From positions 7,068,001 through 7,132,000 of the forward strand of contig NZ_CP082164.1 in assembly GCF_023101685.1 (NCBI RefSeq): DNA of 64,000 nucleotides, in the 5' to 3' direction. The notes beneath the pieces are model-generated. The model searched no databases. It was not told the DNA's origin and saw only the letters and a program-made list of their open reading frames with translations. Source of the stretch: Bradyrhizobium sp. 186 (GTDB lineage: Bacteria; Pseudomonadota; Alphaproteobacteria; Rhizobiales; Xanthobacteraceae). Position numbers and translations under genes: made by a program. Of the stretch, positions 1-7,640 are shown piece by piece (within the stretch, counting starts at the first letter, position 1; every line of letters begins with the position of its first letter).

Positions 1-1701
1 TGGCTGGAATGGCGCCTGACCAAGAACGAGATCCTCAAGCTCTATCTCGACCGCGCCTATATGGGTGGCGGCACCTTCGGCGTCGACGGCGCCGCGCATT
101 TCTACTTCAACAAATCCGCGCGCGACGTGACGCTGGCGGAAGCCGCGATGCTCGCCGGCCTGTTCAAGGCACCGACAAAGTACGCGCCCCACATCAACCT
201 GCCCGCCGCGCGCGCCCGCGCCAACGTCGTGCTCGACAACCTCGTCGATGCCGGCTTCATGACCGAGGGCCAGGTGTTCGGCGCCCGCCGCAATCCTGCC
301 TTCGCCGTCGACCGTCGCGACGAGGCCTCGCCGAACTATTATCTCGACTACGCCTTCGACGAGATGCGCAAGCTGGTCGACACCTTCCCGAAGTCCTACA
401 CCGAGCGCGTGTTCGTGGTCCGCACCGCGATCGACACCAACGTGCAGAAGGCCGCCGAAGACGCGATCGAGAACCAGCTTCGCCAGTTCGGCCGCGACTA
501 TCATGCGACGCAGGCAGCGACCGTGGTGTCCGATCTCGACGGCGGCATCCGCGCCATGGTCGGCGGCCGCGACTATGGCGCAAGCCAGTTCAACCGCGCC
601 ACCGACGCCTACCGTCAGCCCGGCTCGTCGTTCAAACCCTATGTCTACACCACCGCGCTGCTGAACGGCTTTACGCCGAACTCGATCGTGGTCGACGGCC
701 CGGTCTGCATCGGCAATTGGTGTCCGCAGAACTATGGCCATTCCTATTCCGGCGCGGTGACGCTGACGCAGGCGATCACGCGCTCGATCAACGTGGTGCC
801 GGTGAAATTGTCGATCGCGATCGGCCAGAAGGAACAGCCGAAGGCGCCGAACCCGGCCAAGATCGGCCGCGCCAAGATCGTCGAGGTCGCCCGCCGCTTC
901 GGTCTCAAGGCGCCGCTGCCCGACACGCCGTCGCTGCCGATCGGCTCCGACGAAGTCACCGTGCTCGAGCACGCGGTGGCCTACGCGACCTTCCCCAACA
1001 GGGGCCGGGCCGTGACGCCGCATTCGGTGCTCGAGGTGCGCACCGGCGCCGGCGATCCGGTCTGGCGCTGGGACCGCGACGGTCCGAAGCCGCGGCAGGC
1101 GATCCCCGCATCGGTCGCATCGGACATGGCCGGCATGATGAGCCACGTCGTCAGCGAAGGCACCGCGCGCCGCGCCGCGCTGGACGGCATTCCGACCGCG
1201 GGCAAGACCGGCACCACCAATGCGTATCGCGACGCCTGGTTCGTCGGCTACACCGGCAACTTCACCTGCGCGGTCTGGTACGGCAACGACGACTATTCGC
1301 CGACCAACCGCATGACCGGCGGCTCGCTGCCGGCGCAGACCTGGCACGACATCATGGTCGCGGCACATCAGGGCGTCGAGGTCAGGGAAATTCCCGGCAT
1401 CGGCATGGGCCAGAAGCTGCCGCCGCAGCCGATGGCCGCCAACGCGCCGGCCAATGCGGCGCCGAAGGTGCTGGAGACAAAGCCCGGTCCGCCGCCCGTG
1501 CTGACCAAGCGCGGCGCCGATGTCCTGGTGCGGGTCGAGAAGCTGCTGGATGATGCGGCCAAGACCGCGACCAAGGCGGCCGCCGACGACCCGGCGAGCC
1601 CGGGCAAGCCGGCCGCGTCGTCGAGCGCGCTCGCGTTCCCGCAGAACTATGCAGCGGAGACCGCGGGGAATGCGGGCTCATCCGTCCCGCGCAAGAACTG
1701 A
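1..1701 (+). CDS. mrcA: Penicillin-binding protein 1A-type (class A PBP), 3' part
   Basis: This is the C-terminal 566 residues of a bifunctional peptidoglycan glycosyltransferase/transpeptidase; the reading frame is already open at base 1, so the start and the membrane anchor lie outside the window. The visible N-terminal stretch belongs to the end of the glycosyltransferase (GT51) domain (YMGGGTFGVDGAA). The transpeptidase domain follows, with the SxxK motif SSFK at fragment residues 209-212 (catalytic Ser encoded at 625), the SxN motif in TRSINVV, and KTGTT near residue 402. The tail is rich in Pro and Ala. Family membership is clear; the choice of PBP1A over another class A PBP is by overall resemblance. 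The DUF1214 gene begins 10 bases downstream, so co-transcription is possible. Confidence 0.93.
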   Translation, partial: WLEWRLTKNEILKLYLDRAYMGGGTFGVDGAAHFYFNKSARDVTLAEAAMLAGLFKAPTKYAPHINLPAARARANVVLDNLVDAGFMTEGQVFGARRNPAFAVDRRDEASPNYYLDYAFDEMRKLVDTFPKSYTERVFVVRTAIDTNVQKAAEDAIENQLRQFGRDYHATQAATVVSDLDGGIRAMVGGRDYGASQFNRATDAYRQPGSSFKPYVYTTALLNGFTPNSIVVDGPVCIGNWCPQNYGHSYSGAVTLTQAITRSINVVPVKLSIAIGQKEQPKAPNPAKIGRAKIVEVARRFGLKAPLPDTPSLPIGSDEVTVLEHAVAYATFPNRGRAVTPHSVLEVRTGAGDPVWRWDRDGPKPRQAIPASVASDMAGMMSHVVSEGTARRAALDGIPTAGKTGTTNAYRDAWFVGYTGNFTCAVWYGNDDYSPTNRMTGGSLPAQTWHDIMVAAHQGVEVREIPGIGMGQKLPPQPMAANAPANAAPKVLETKPGPPPVLTKRGADVLVRVEKLLDDAAKTATKAAADDPASPGKPAASSSALAFPQNYAAETAGNAGSSVPRKN

Positions 1702-1711
1702 TCGTAATCCC

Positions 1712-2290
1712 GTGCGGCTGATCCTCATCACATTGACGGCGCTGCTGCTCGCGACCGTCGTCGGCGTCGGCGCGACCTGGATGACGACGACGCGTGGCAC
1801 CGAGATCGGCGCGCTGACCATCGGGCCGTGGACGGCGCGGCCGCGCACCGGCACCGCCGACGTCGATCCCTATTCGCGCGCGACCATCGTGCGCAATGGC
1901 GAGCTGCCGATCGGCACCGGTGACGGCGTCGCCTTCACCGCGACCGCCGACGTCAAGAAGAGAGCGCTCGACGGCCGCTGCGACGTGGTCGTCTCCGGCG
2001 TCACGCCGCCGGCGCGGTTCTGGACGCTGACGCTCTATGACCGCAAGGGTCACCTCGTCGCCAACTCGCTGCAGCGCTACGGCTTCACCAGCCAGGAGAT
2101 CGTGCGGCAGTCCGACGGCTCGTTCGAGATCCGCATCGCCTCGCGCTCGCGCTCCGGCAACTGGCTGCCGACCGGCGGCATCGAGCGCTACGCGCTGATG
2201 CTTCGCCTCTACGATACGCCGGTTGGTGTCGCGACGCGCACGCAGCGCGATGCGCCGATGCCGACGATCACGACGGTGGGCTGCTCATGA
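1712..2290 (+). CDS. DUF1214 domain protein, membrane-anchored
   Basis: A 192-residue protein starting at GTG 1712, chosen because a hydrophobic N-terminal helix (LILITLTALLLATVVGVGA) follows at once; the longer open frame upstream is a shadow of the PBP gene. The rest is a DUF1214 domain, recognisable by WTLTLYDRKGHLVANSLQRY and LPTGGIERYALMLRLYDTP. DUF1214 is usually fused to DUF1254 in one larger protein; here it stands alone and its stop overlaps the ATG of the DUF1254 gene. It probably lies in the periplasm on a membrane anchor. Biochemical role unknown. Confidence 0.85.
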   Translation: MRLILITLTALLLATVVGVGATWMTTTRGTEIGALTIGPWTARPRTGTADVDPYSRATIVRNGELPIGTGDGVAFTATADVKKRALDGRCDVVVSGVTPPARFWTLTLYDRKGHLVANSLQRYGFTSQEIVRQSDGSFEIRIASRSRSGNWLPTGGIERYALMLRLYDTPVGVATRTQRDAPMPTITTVGCS

Positions 2291-2871
2291 TCCGGCTCCT
2301 GTTCACCATCGTTGCCGGTGTCGTACTGGGCCTCATCGTCCATCTCGTCAGTGTGCTGACGCTGCCGCGGATCGCGACCCAGGACGCCTATTCGCGGCTG
2401 ACGCCGATGACGAAGCTCAACGGCGTCACACAGCTTCCCCTCGCCGATCCCGGCACCTCGCCGATGCCGTTCATGGACCCGGCCTTCGCGCTGGCGACCT
2501 GCCGCTACGACTTGTCGGGCGGACCGATCAAGCTCACCGTGCCCGTGAGTCAGGCCTACACCTCGGTGTCGTTCTACACCCGCAACGAGATCGCCTATTA
2601 CGCGATCAACGACCGCTCGGCGGGCAGGAAGGTGATCGAGCTCGATCTCATGACCGAAGCCCAACACAACGAGCTGCCCGAGGACGAGGAGATCACCGCG
2701 GCCGACCGCCTGATCATCGACTCGCCGAGCACCACGGGCCTGATCGTGATGAAGGCGCTCGCCGCCGAGCCCGGCCTGATGCCTCAGGCCCAGGCGACGC
2801 TGGCGGCTGCGACCTGCGCGCCGCAGACCGAGCCGCCGGCCAAGGCCGAAGCACCGCGCGGCCGGCGGTGA
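2287..2871 (+). CDS. DUF1254 domain protein, membrane-anchored
   Basis: A 194-residue protein whose ATG overlaps the preceding stop codon (ATGA), implying translational coupling with the DUF1214 gene. Residues 1-25 form a hydrophobic anchor (LLFTIVAGVVLGLIVHL). The remainder resembles DUF1254, with the segments DAYSRLTPMTKLNGVTQLPL and YTSVSFYTRNEIAYYAIND, then a Pro/Ala/Lys-rich tail. The two proteins together contain the parts of a normal DUF1254-DUF1214 protein but in reversed order and as separate chains. They probably work as a pair in the cell envelope; function unknown. Confidence 0.85.
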   Translation: MIRLLFTIVAGVVLGLIVHLVSVLTLPRIATQDAYSRLTPMTKLNGVTQLPLADPGTSPMPFMDPAFALATCRYDLSGGPIKLTVPVSQAYTSVSFYTRNEIAYYAINDRSAGRKVIELDLMTEAQHNELPEDEEITAADRLIIDSPSTTGLIVMKALAAEPGLMPQAQATLAAATCAPQTEPPAKAEAPRGRR

Positions 2872-3010
2872 CGCAGGCGTTTCGCGAGCGCGAAACAAAA
2901 AACGTGAAAAACAACCCCATGCACAGTAGCAGGGGTATTGAATTCATTGGCTTAATCCAAGCCCCCGATCGGCAGCCGCGCGAACGGCAACATGACCGTT
3001 CCGGTCGCCT

Positions 3011-3040
3011 TTGACACGTCGGGCAAAACACCTGCATAAT
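3011..3040 (+). promoter_or_regulatory. Sigma70-type promoter
   Basis: TTGACA at 3011-3016 and CATAAT at 3035-3040 are separated by 18 bases. This is one of the best housekeeping promoter matches noticed in the window. It lies about 140 bases after the DUF1254 gene and only about 25 bases before a strong terminator hairpin, so its likely product is a very short RNA or an attenuated leader. Confidence 0.5.
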
Positions 3041-3046
3041 GGCACC

Positions 3047-3096
3047 ATCAAGAAAATCGCTGCACCCGCGCGGAGCAATCCGTCGCGGGTTTTTTC
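3047..3096 (+). ncRNA. Candidate ~50-nt small RNA or attenuated leader
   Basis: Initiation about seven bases after the -10 element would be near 3047, and the terminator U-run ends near 3096, so the transcript would be about 50 nt, most of it the hairpin. No ribosome binding site or gene lies inside it. A short open frame with an upstream AGAGG begins at 3117 just past the terminator, so a leader controlled by read-through is an alternative. No known RNA family was recognised. Confidence 0.33.
3064..3095 (+). terminator. Rho-independent terminator
   Basis: Arms ACCCGCG (3064-3070) and CGCGGGT (3084-3090) are extended inside by CGGA/TCCG around a GCAA tetraloop, and are followed by a T-run to 3095. 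The hairpin is long, GC-rich and has a proper U-tract on the plus strand. Confidence 0.75.
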
Positions 3097-3116
3097 ATGT
3101 CGGAGCAGAGGTTGCC

Positions 3117-3332
3117 ATGACCAAAGGATCGCTGTCGTCGCGCGCAGCATGCAGAGACAACTCACCAGCGGAACCAGTATTGGATTTGGATGGCTGGCCG
3201 CGCTGGATGCGCGAAGGGCTTGCGCTGCAGACCGAGACCACAGCGCCGGGAAATCCGCGAGCCGAGATTGTGCCGGCACGCGTCGATCGGTCAAGCGTGC
3301 GAAAGCTAACCCGCATGCCGTCGTGTTCGTGA
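3117..3332 (+). CDS. Small hypothetical protein (doubtful)
   Basis: A 71-residue open frame begins at ATG 3117 with an AGAGG sequence upstream, right after the terminator at 3064-3095. The product is hydrophilic, with one Trp-rich patch (LDGWPRWMREGLALQ). No family is recognised and no signal peptide or membrane segment is seen. The surrounding 2872-3706 stretch otherwise looks decayed, so this may be chance coding potential. Confidence 0.25.
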   Translation: MTKGSLSSRAACRDNSPAEPVLDLDGWPRWMREGLALQTETTAPGNPRAEIVPARVDRSSVRKLTRMPSCS

Positions 3333-3347
3333 GACCTCACACCGCGA

Positions 3348-3420
3348 GATGTCGCGGATGTCTCGGACACCGCCCCGCTGATGTCCGCTCTTGATCTGGT
3401 CATTGCCGTCGTCTGTTCGA
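3348..3420 (+). pseudogene. Possible remnant of a TPR/SPINDLY-type glycosyltransferase
   Basis: Translation of 3348 onward reads DVADVSDTAPLMSALDLVIA. This resembles the conserved 'DFxDTAALxxxLDLVIxVDT' segment of TPR-containing glycosyltransferases of the SPINDLY/GT9-like kind. The similarity fades immediately afterwards and no intact frame surrounds it, so it would be a short remnant. The match is from memory and short. Apart from this, the promoter-terminator unit and the doubtful small frame, nothing is seen in 2872-3706. Confidence 0.27.
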
Positions 3421-3706
3421 ACAATCCGAGTGCCGCGAGCACGTCAGCGTCATCGATTGCGTTCGGGAGGCTTTGATAAGTTGGCTGGATCAGCATTCGG
3501 GGCCGCACTTTACGCTTTCGGCCGAAGCAGACCTTCCTTGAGGCAAGGTAGTGCTCATAAACCGGACGAAACCGCACAGAGCCAATGGTCGATTGGCTTA
3601 TTTGTACGGGAAACCACGCTTGCAGCGCCGCGGAACGTGAGAGTTAAGTTCGATTGTGTTGGCCAGGCAAGATGCTAGGCAGGCAAAGACAAGGTACGGT
3701 AACCGG

Positions 3707-4114
3707 ATGGCCAAGCTTATAGGGTTCATGATTATTGCAAGCTTCGTCCTGCTCGTGCTGAACCTAACTGGATTTTGCTATCGCGAAGTGCGGTACCTCT
3801 CCAATCAAGAGCTGTTCGAAAGTGCCATTGCCCATGAAGCGTACAGGATCGGTGACTACTTGCCGACAGATACCCCGAAATCCTATCTGGCAAATCATCC
3901 AAACTGCTGCTCGATACCAGTGTTTCAACCGAGCAACTCGTCTCTCAATGCCCTGCTCGGAAACAAAATTCGCTATATCCGTGTCTTGTACAGGATGCTT
4001 CAGACCGAGGTCGATAAGAACCCCCGAGAACAATTCTATGAGGCGTTCGTCGAAACGACACCATGCGGAAGGACTTTCCACGCCATTGGAACGAGCCGTG
4101 ACACCCCGGACTGA
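3707..4114 (+). CDS. Hypothetical protein with N-terminal membrane anchor
   Basis: A 135-residue protein from ATG 3707. Residues 3-22 form a hydrophobic helix (LIGFMIIASFVLLVLNLTGF), and the rest is soluble with a Cys pair (NCCSIP) and a further Cys near the C-terminus (TTPCGRTFH). The gene is visibly AT-richer than its neighbours and uses codons such as TTA and ATA that are rare around it, suggesting horizontal acquisition. No family recognised. Not co-oriented with the gene on its 3' side. Confidence 0.6.
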   Translation: MAKLIGFMIIASFVLLVLNLTGFCYREVRYLSNQELFESAIAHEAYRIGDYLPTDTPKSYLANHPNCCSIPVFQPSNSSLNALLGNKIRYIRVLYRMLQTEVDKNPREQFYEAFVETTPCGRTFHAIGTSRDTPD

Positions 4115-4212
4115 CCACTAAACCCGGGGGTCGAGACCGCACCAGCGCGCGTCGCCCAGCTACGATGGCCCGGCCGAGAACAGTTCGTTAAAGCTGGCTC
4201 CGTCGTTCCGTG

Positions 4213-4500
4213 TCATCGCCCTCCAAATCGCTTTTTGGCAGCCTCGGTGACGGGGGTATAGAGGCTCACGAGCGTCCCTTCGGGATCGCGGAACTGGGCC
4301 GCGCAATTTCCCCAAGGCATCATCTTCGGCTCGTGCACGACCTCCACTTGATCTTTCAATCTCGCAAACTCCGTTTTGACGTCACCGACTTGGAACTCGA
4401 TGATCGCCGTGCGATTGGCCGCCGGCTCAGCGCTGCCCTCTTTGAACAGCGCGAAGCCGCGCTGCGACTCCTATTCGACGTCAGCAGTCCTTGAGAGCCG
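4213..4500 (-). pseudogene. VOC (glyoxalase/dioxygenase superfamily) remnant with amber stop
   Basis: Reading the minus strand gives a C-terminal VOC-like segment: ESQRGFALFKEGSAEP, then AIIEFQVGDVKTEFARLKDQ, the typical MPWGNCAAQFRDPEGTLVSL end, and a stop at 4215-4213. An in-frame TAG (CTA on plus, 4471-4473) interrupts the frame just upstream, after RTADVE, and no complete N-terminal half follows. VOC proteins are metal-binding enzymes or antibiotic-binding proteins with two beta-alpha-beta-beta-beta modules; only about one module survives here. A sequencing error could explain the stop but not the missing N-terminus. Confidence 0.6.
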
Positions 4501-4572
4501 TGCTGCTTCCCCAGTTCCGCGTCGCTGGCGCGATTTTAGCTCGACGAACGCACGGGTCCGAGTTCTTGCCGC

Positions 4573-5073
4573 TCAGAACTCCAGCTTGTCACGTATGGCG
4601 TCGATCCCCGCCCTCGCGCACGCTTCGTCCGCGTCACCGCCCGGAGCTCCGGACACGCCCACCGCTCCAACCAGCGAGCCCCCTGCTTCGACGATCAATC
4701 CTCCCCCTATGATGACTGCTCCAGGAAGGTTGCGAATGCCGGCCTGCATCATGCCGGGCTGGCTGGTCGCATTCAGCTCCGTCGTGCTGGTCTTGAACGA
4801 GGCGGCCGTCCAAGCCTTACCCGATGCCGTTAATGGCGTGTGTGGGCCCGCGAAGCGATTGCGCAGCATGACTTGCGTGACGCCGAAACGATCAACGACG
4901 GCGACGGCGACCTGATATCCGCGGGCGCGGCAGCTGCTCAAGGCGGCTCGCGCGAGATCGAGTGCCAACTCCGGAGTAAGTGATTTGTAGGCGACCAAGC
5001 CCTCTTCCGCCCGCGGTTGGCAGATAGACGCAATCAGCAGGGCCGTCGCGATCGACGGGCGTCGAAAGTTCAT
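4573..5073 (-). CDS. GlcG/HbpS family heme-binding-like protein, exported
   Basis: From ATG 5073 the product is 166 residues, starting with a signal-peptide-like segment (MNFRRPSIATALLIASIC, then QPRAEEG); an ATG five codons earlier is also possible. The mature part is a GlcG/HbpS (DUF336) domain: LALDLARAALSSCRARGYQV, VAVVDRFGVTQVMLRN, and the glycine-rich PGAVIIGGGLIVEAGGSLVG with VSGAPGGDADEACARAG at the end. Members bind heme or are encoded near glycolate and other oxidation genes. It is the last of four minus-strand genes for exported proteins (7115 to 4573), 29 bases after the preceding gene. Its role in this cluster is unknown. Confidence 0.85.
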   Translation of the reverse strand: MNFRRPSIATALLIASICQPRAEEGLVAYKSLTPELALDLARAALSSCRARGYQVAVAVVDRFGVTQVMLRNRFAGPHTPLTASGKAWTAASFKTSTTELNATSQPGMMQAGIRNLPGAVIIGGGLIVEAGGSLVGAVGVSGAPGGDADEACARAGIDAIRDKLEF

Positions 5074-5102
5074 GCCAATCTCCGGCAAAGGTGGACAAAC
5101 GC

Positions 5103-5792
5103 CTATTTGATCTCGCCATATGTCAGATCATCGAACAGGGTCACGCTATCCGCCTTGGTCCACAGGCCGATCATGCCCGCGCGCGCAATCGTGGTGTCCT
5201 CCACCTCGAATAGCGGCCGTCCGTCATAGGTCACCTTGAACCGACTTCCTGCGAAGTTGCAGCGCAGCACGTGCCATTGTCCTGACGGCACCGGTGTGCG
5301 GACGCCATAGCCTCCTCTGCGGCCCACGATCTCCAGCGACGTTCGAAGGCCGTTGATCGTCTTGTACGGGACGACATTGTCCTCCAGCGCGTTAGCCCGG
5401 ACCACGTAGTAATTGTCGGGATCCTTCGCGCGCCAGATGATTCCCGCGGCGCGATCCTCGGACCCGGCGACGGCCTTGAATTTCACCTCGACGAAGCCGT
5501 CGCGGATGGAGGTGTCACTCTTGATGGCCACCGGAAAAGTCGCCCGTCCGGATTGCTTGAAAACGTTCGGCTTGCTTGGCGCCGTGGGCTCCGCCTCGAC
5601 GGTCCATTTCGGTTCTCCCTTGCCGGTCTTCGTTAAAGTCCACCCTTCGGGCGACGTTCCGGCAGGAGCGTTGTCAAAATTCAGGGTCTCGGCCACGGCG
5701 TTCCCTCCCATCGACAAGGCCAGCATCGACGTCAGTGCGAGCCTCGTCCAGGCAGAAGGTCGCGGCGGAAGGGCTGGGGCGGTGCAGATCAT
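5103..5792 (-). CDS. Exported concanavalin-like (DUF1080/LamG-type) domain protein
   Basis: The start is placed at ATG 5792 (MICTAPALPP), 22 codons inside the longest frame, because it precedes a signal peptide ending near NAVAETLNFDN. The 229-residue product then has a beta-rich domain with GFVEVKFKAVAGSEDRAAGI, WRAKDPDNYYVVRANALEDN and GQWHVLRCNFAGSRFKVTYD, which is the pattern of DUF1080/3-keto-disaccharide hydrolase-like and LamG jelly-roll folds. Such domains bind or cleave sugars; no catalytic set can be assigned. It sits between the DUF1259 and GlcG-like genes and is probably periplasmic. Confidence 0.75.
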   Translation of the reverse strand: MICTAPALPPRPSAWTRLALTSMLALSMGGNAVAETLNFDNAPAGTSPEGWTLTKTGKGEPKWTVEAEPTAPSKPNVFKQSGRATFPVAIKSDTSIRDGFVEVKFKAVAGSEDRAAGIIWRAKDPDNYYVVRANALEDNVVPYKTINGLRTSLEIVGRRGGYGVRTPVPSGQWHVLRCNFAGSRFKVTYDGRPLFEVEDTTIARAGMIGLWTKADSVTLFDDLTYGEIK

Positions 5793-5887
5793 CGGCTGTC
5801 TTACCTCGACGTTCAATTGGTGGAATCGACTGGCGACTCGGCGCAGCGCGAAACACAAATCTGCAAAACCATTTCACGCACCCCGCG

Positions 5888-6832
5888 TCAGTCTTTTGTG
5901 CTGGCCGTCTTGTCGAGCGCGGCACGCAAGCCGGTGGCAAGCTTGATCGCGTCGTTGTTGGCCCAGAAGTGCATGAAGAAGAGGCGCGGCTGTTCATCCA
6001 GCATGTGGCTATGGAGAGCCGTCACGCCGATGCCATGCGACCGCAGCGCCTTGATCACGGGGTTCACCTCGCCGCTGGTCATCACGAAATCGCCGGTGAT
6101 GGCCGCCTTGCCGCCGCCGGTCGGTTGAAAGTTGATGGCGGTTGCAACGCCCAGCGGACCGGCGGGGCTCAATTGCATCCCTTCTTCGGTAACCGGATCG
6201 CGGCGGGGAACGTTGAACTGATAGACGCCGCCGTTGGCCTGCCCCTTGGCGCCGATGATCTGATCGAGTTGTGCGGTGTCGAGATCGACGGCAGGCGGAG
6301 GGGCCGCTGCAGGGGCTGCAGACAGCGGCGTCTTGCTTTCGGCAAGCGCGTCTCGGATGGCAGTCGCGATCTTGATCGGATCGCCGTGCCCGGCAACATG
6401 CATGTAGAACGTCGCCGGGCTCGCGCCGAGCAGATGATTATGGACGGCGGTGATCTCGAGCCCGCTCGCGATCATCTTCAGCATGACCGGGTTGATTTCC
6501 GACTCCAGCAGCACCAGGTCGCCCATCGCCATGATGCCGCCATGCGCGGGCTTGAACGCGACCCAGCCGCCAAGCGCGAGTGCCGGCTTGATGGTTACGC
6601 CGTCAAGCGTCACCGTCAGGTCGGTGCGCGGAAAGCCGTAGCGATGGACATCGCCCGTGACGGCCGCCTTTCGGCCCAGTGTCTCATCGACCTTCTGCCA
6701 ATCGGCATCTTGCGCGTGAGCGGTCGCGACGAACAGCTCGGTGAACGCTCGCCAATCGACCATCCGAACGCTTCCGCCGGTCGCGAATAAGCAGGCGCCG
6801 ATGCCTATCAGCGCCGAGATTGTCTTTCGCAT
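5888..6832 (-). CDS. DUF1259 (LppY/LpqO-type) exported protein
   Basis: The start is taken as ATG 6832 (MRKTISALIGIGACLFATGG), giving 314 residues with a signal peptide ending near AHAQDADW. Two tandem DUF1259 units follow, each with a similar ending: ITAVHNHLLGASPATFYMHV in the first and VTALHSHMLDEQPRLFFMHF in the second. A Pro/Ala linker (SAAPAAAPPPAVDLD) separates them. DUF1259 occurs in mycobacterial lipoproteins LppY/LpqO and in exported proteobacterial proteins; function unknown, though the conserved His residues suggest metal or ligand binding. It is second in the minus-strand cluster of exported proteins. Confidence 0.85.
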   Translation of the reverse strand: MRKTISALIGIGACLFATGGSVRMVDWRAFTELFVATAHAQDADWQKVDETLGRKAAVTGDVHRYGFPRTDLTVTLDGVTIKPALALGGWVAFKPAHGGIMAMGDLVLLESEINPVMLKMIASGLEITAVHNHLLGASPATFYMHVAGHGDPIKIATAIRDALAESKTPLSAAPAAAPPPAVDLDTAQLDQIIGAKGQANGGVYQFNVPRRDPVTEEGMQLSPAGPLGVATAINFQPTGGGKAAITGDFVMTSGEVNPVIKALRSHGIGVTALHSHMLDEQPRLFFMHFWANNDAIKLATGLRAALDKTASTKD

Positions 6833-6881
6833 GGATCTGCTCCCTTGAGCTTGAATTCCGCGCTGTCGAGCCGTCAGCATC

Positions 6882-7115
6882 TCACTTTTGCTCTTTGATC
6901 TGGCCGCTGCTGTCGACGACCAGCCGCACCCCCTTGCCGTTCTTCACGGCCTTGGCGGTCGTGCCCTTGGCGGTCGACTTGATGTCGCTGACCTGCGAGT
7001 AGCCGGCCGCCTGGATCCTGGCGGCGAGTTCCTCTTGAGTCAGCGCGTGTGCACTCGACAGCCCGCCCGCGAGCGTCAGAAGCAGGACCGTGTGAAAGAT
7101 TGTCAGCGTTCGCAT
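6882..7115 (-). CDS. Small exported PepSY-like protein
   Basis: A 77-residue protein with a clear signal peptide (TIFHTVLLLTLAGGLSSAHA), followed by about 54 residues that look like a single PepSY unit: LTQEELAARIQAAGYSQVSD, then GVRLVVDSSGQIKEQK. PepSY domains are small periplasmic modules often described as protease inhibitors or sensors. It is the first gene of the exported-protein cluster; 49 bases separate it from the DUF1259 start. Confidence 0.75.
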   Translation of the reverse strand: MRTLTIFHTVLLLTLAGGLSSAHALTQEELAARIQAAGYSQVSDIKSTAKGTTAKAVKNGKGVRLVVDSSGQIKEQK

Positions 7116-7441
7116 CTTCGTTCTCCTGGTCGTATCCCTGCCCCAGGTGAAGTCCGTTTCGCGATCTTGCCCCTATACGAGGCGCAGTAGGACGCCGGCA
7201 TCGATGCGCACGTCGATGAGCATCGGCGCGGCCGACGTGCCGATAAGTCGAGACAATCTGTGGGATGAAATCGGGATGTATGATGACATGCTGCGCCCTT
7301 GGTGATCAGGACGCGATTCTTGGGCATGTCGCCTCGCGAGGAGATCGCACATCCCCGTACCCTAAATAAAAGCCGCGAGCGCGGAGCTGTCAACCGGCAT
7401 GTGTTCGAGCGTCACGAAGAGTTCACTGTCCGAACGGAACC
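7116..7441. other. Intergenic, no gene seen
   Basis: This stretch upstream of the exported-protein cluster should hold its promoter, but no convincing -35/-10 pair was recognised. A short palindrome CCTCGCGAGG occurs near 7331. No conserved coding frame is seen on either strand. Confidence 0.4.
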
Positions 7442-7640
7442 GCACCGTCCACCGTCTTGAAACTTGCGGACAACGGAGGCCAAGGGGTTTGGAAGGTCGA
7501 GGCCCTTCCGGATGCGGACACCATTCAACCTCGCCTGCCCGACGAAATGATCCGCTGCTACATGAGCGGATCCAAGGTCGCGGGCTACGGGCACCAACTG
7601 ATCAAGGCCTTGACGTCTTGTGCGAAATCAACGCGAGCTC
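7442..7640 (+). pseudogene. Remnant of an ATP-grasp-like hypothetical protein
   Basis: The frame through 7457 reads PSTVLKLADNGGQGVWKVEA and then QPRLPDEMIRCYMSGSKVAG followed by YGHQLIKAL. These two pieces resemble non-adjacent conserved blocks ('VLKxxRGNGGxGVWKVE' and 'QPRLxxxMVRCYxxxxxVxGFGHQxxxAL') of a family of uncharacterised ATP-grasp-like proteins as I remember them. Here they are almost contiguous and nothing else of the gene remains, indicating an internally deleted remnant. The downstream part of the frame is antisense to the metallo-hydrolase gene. Confidence 0.42.

Noticed and set aside
3095..3577. A 160-codon minus-strand frame in the decayed patch
   Set aside because: Composition is unlike a real gene here, no ribosome binding site is evident, and the plus-strand remnant at 3348 overlaps it.
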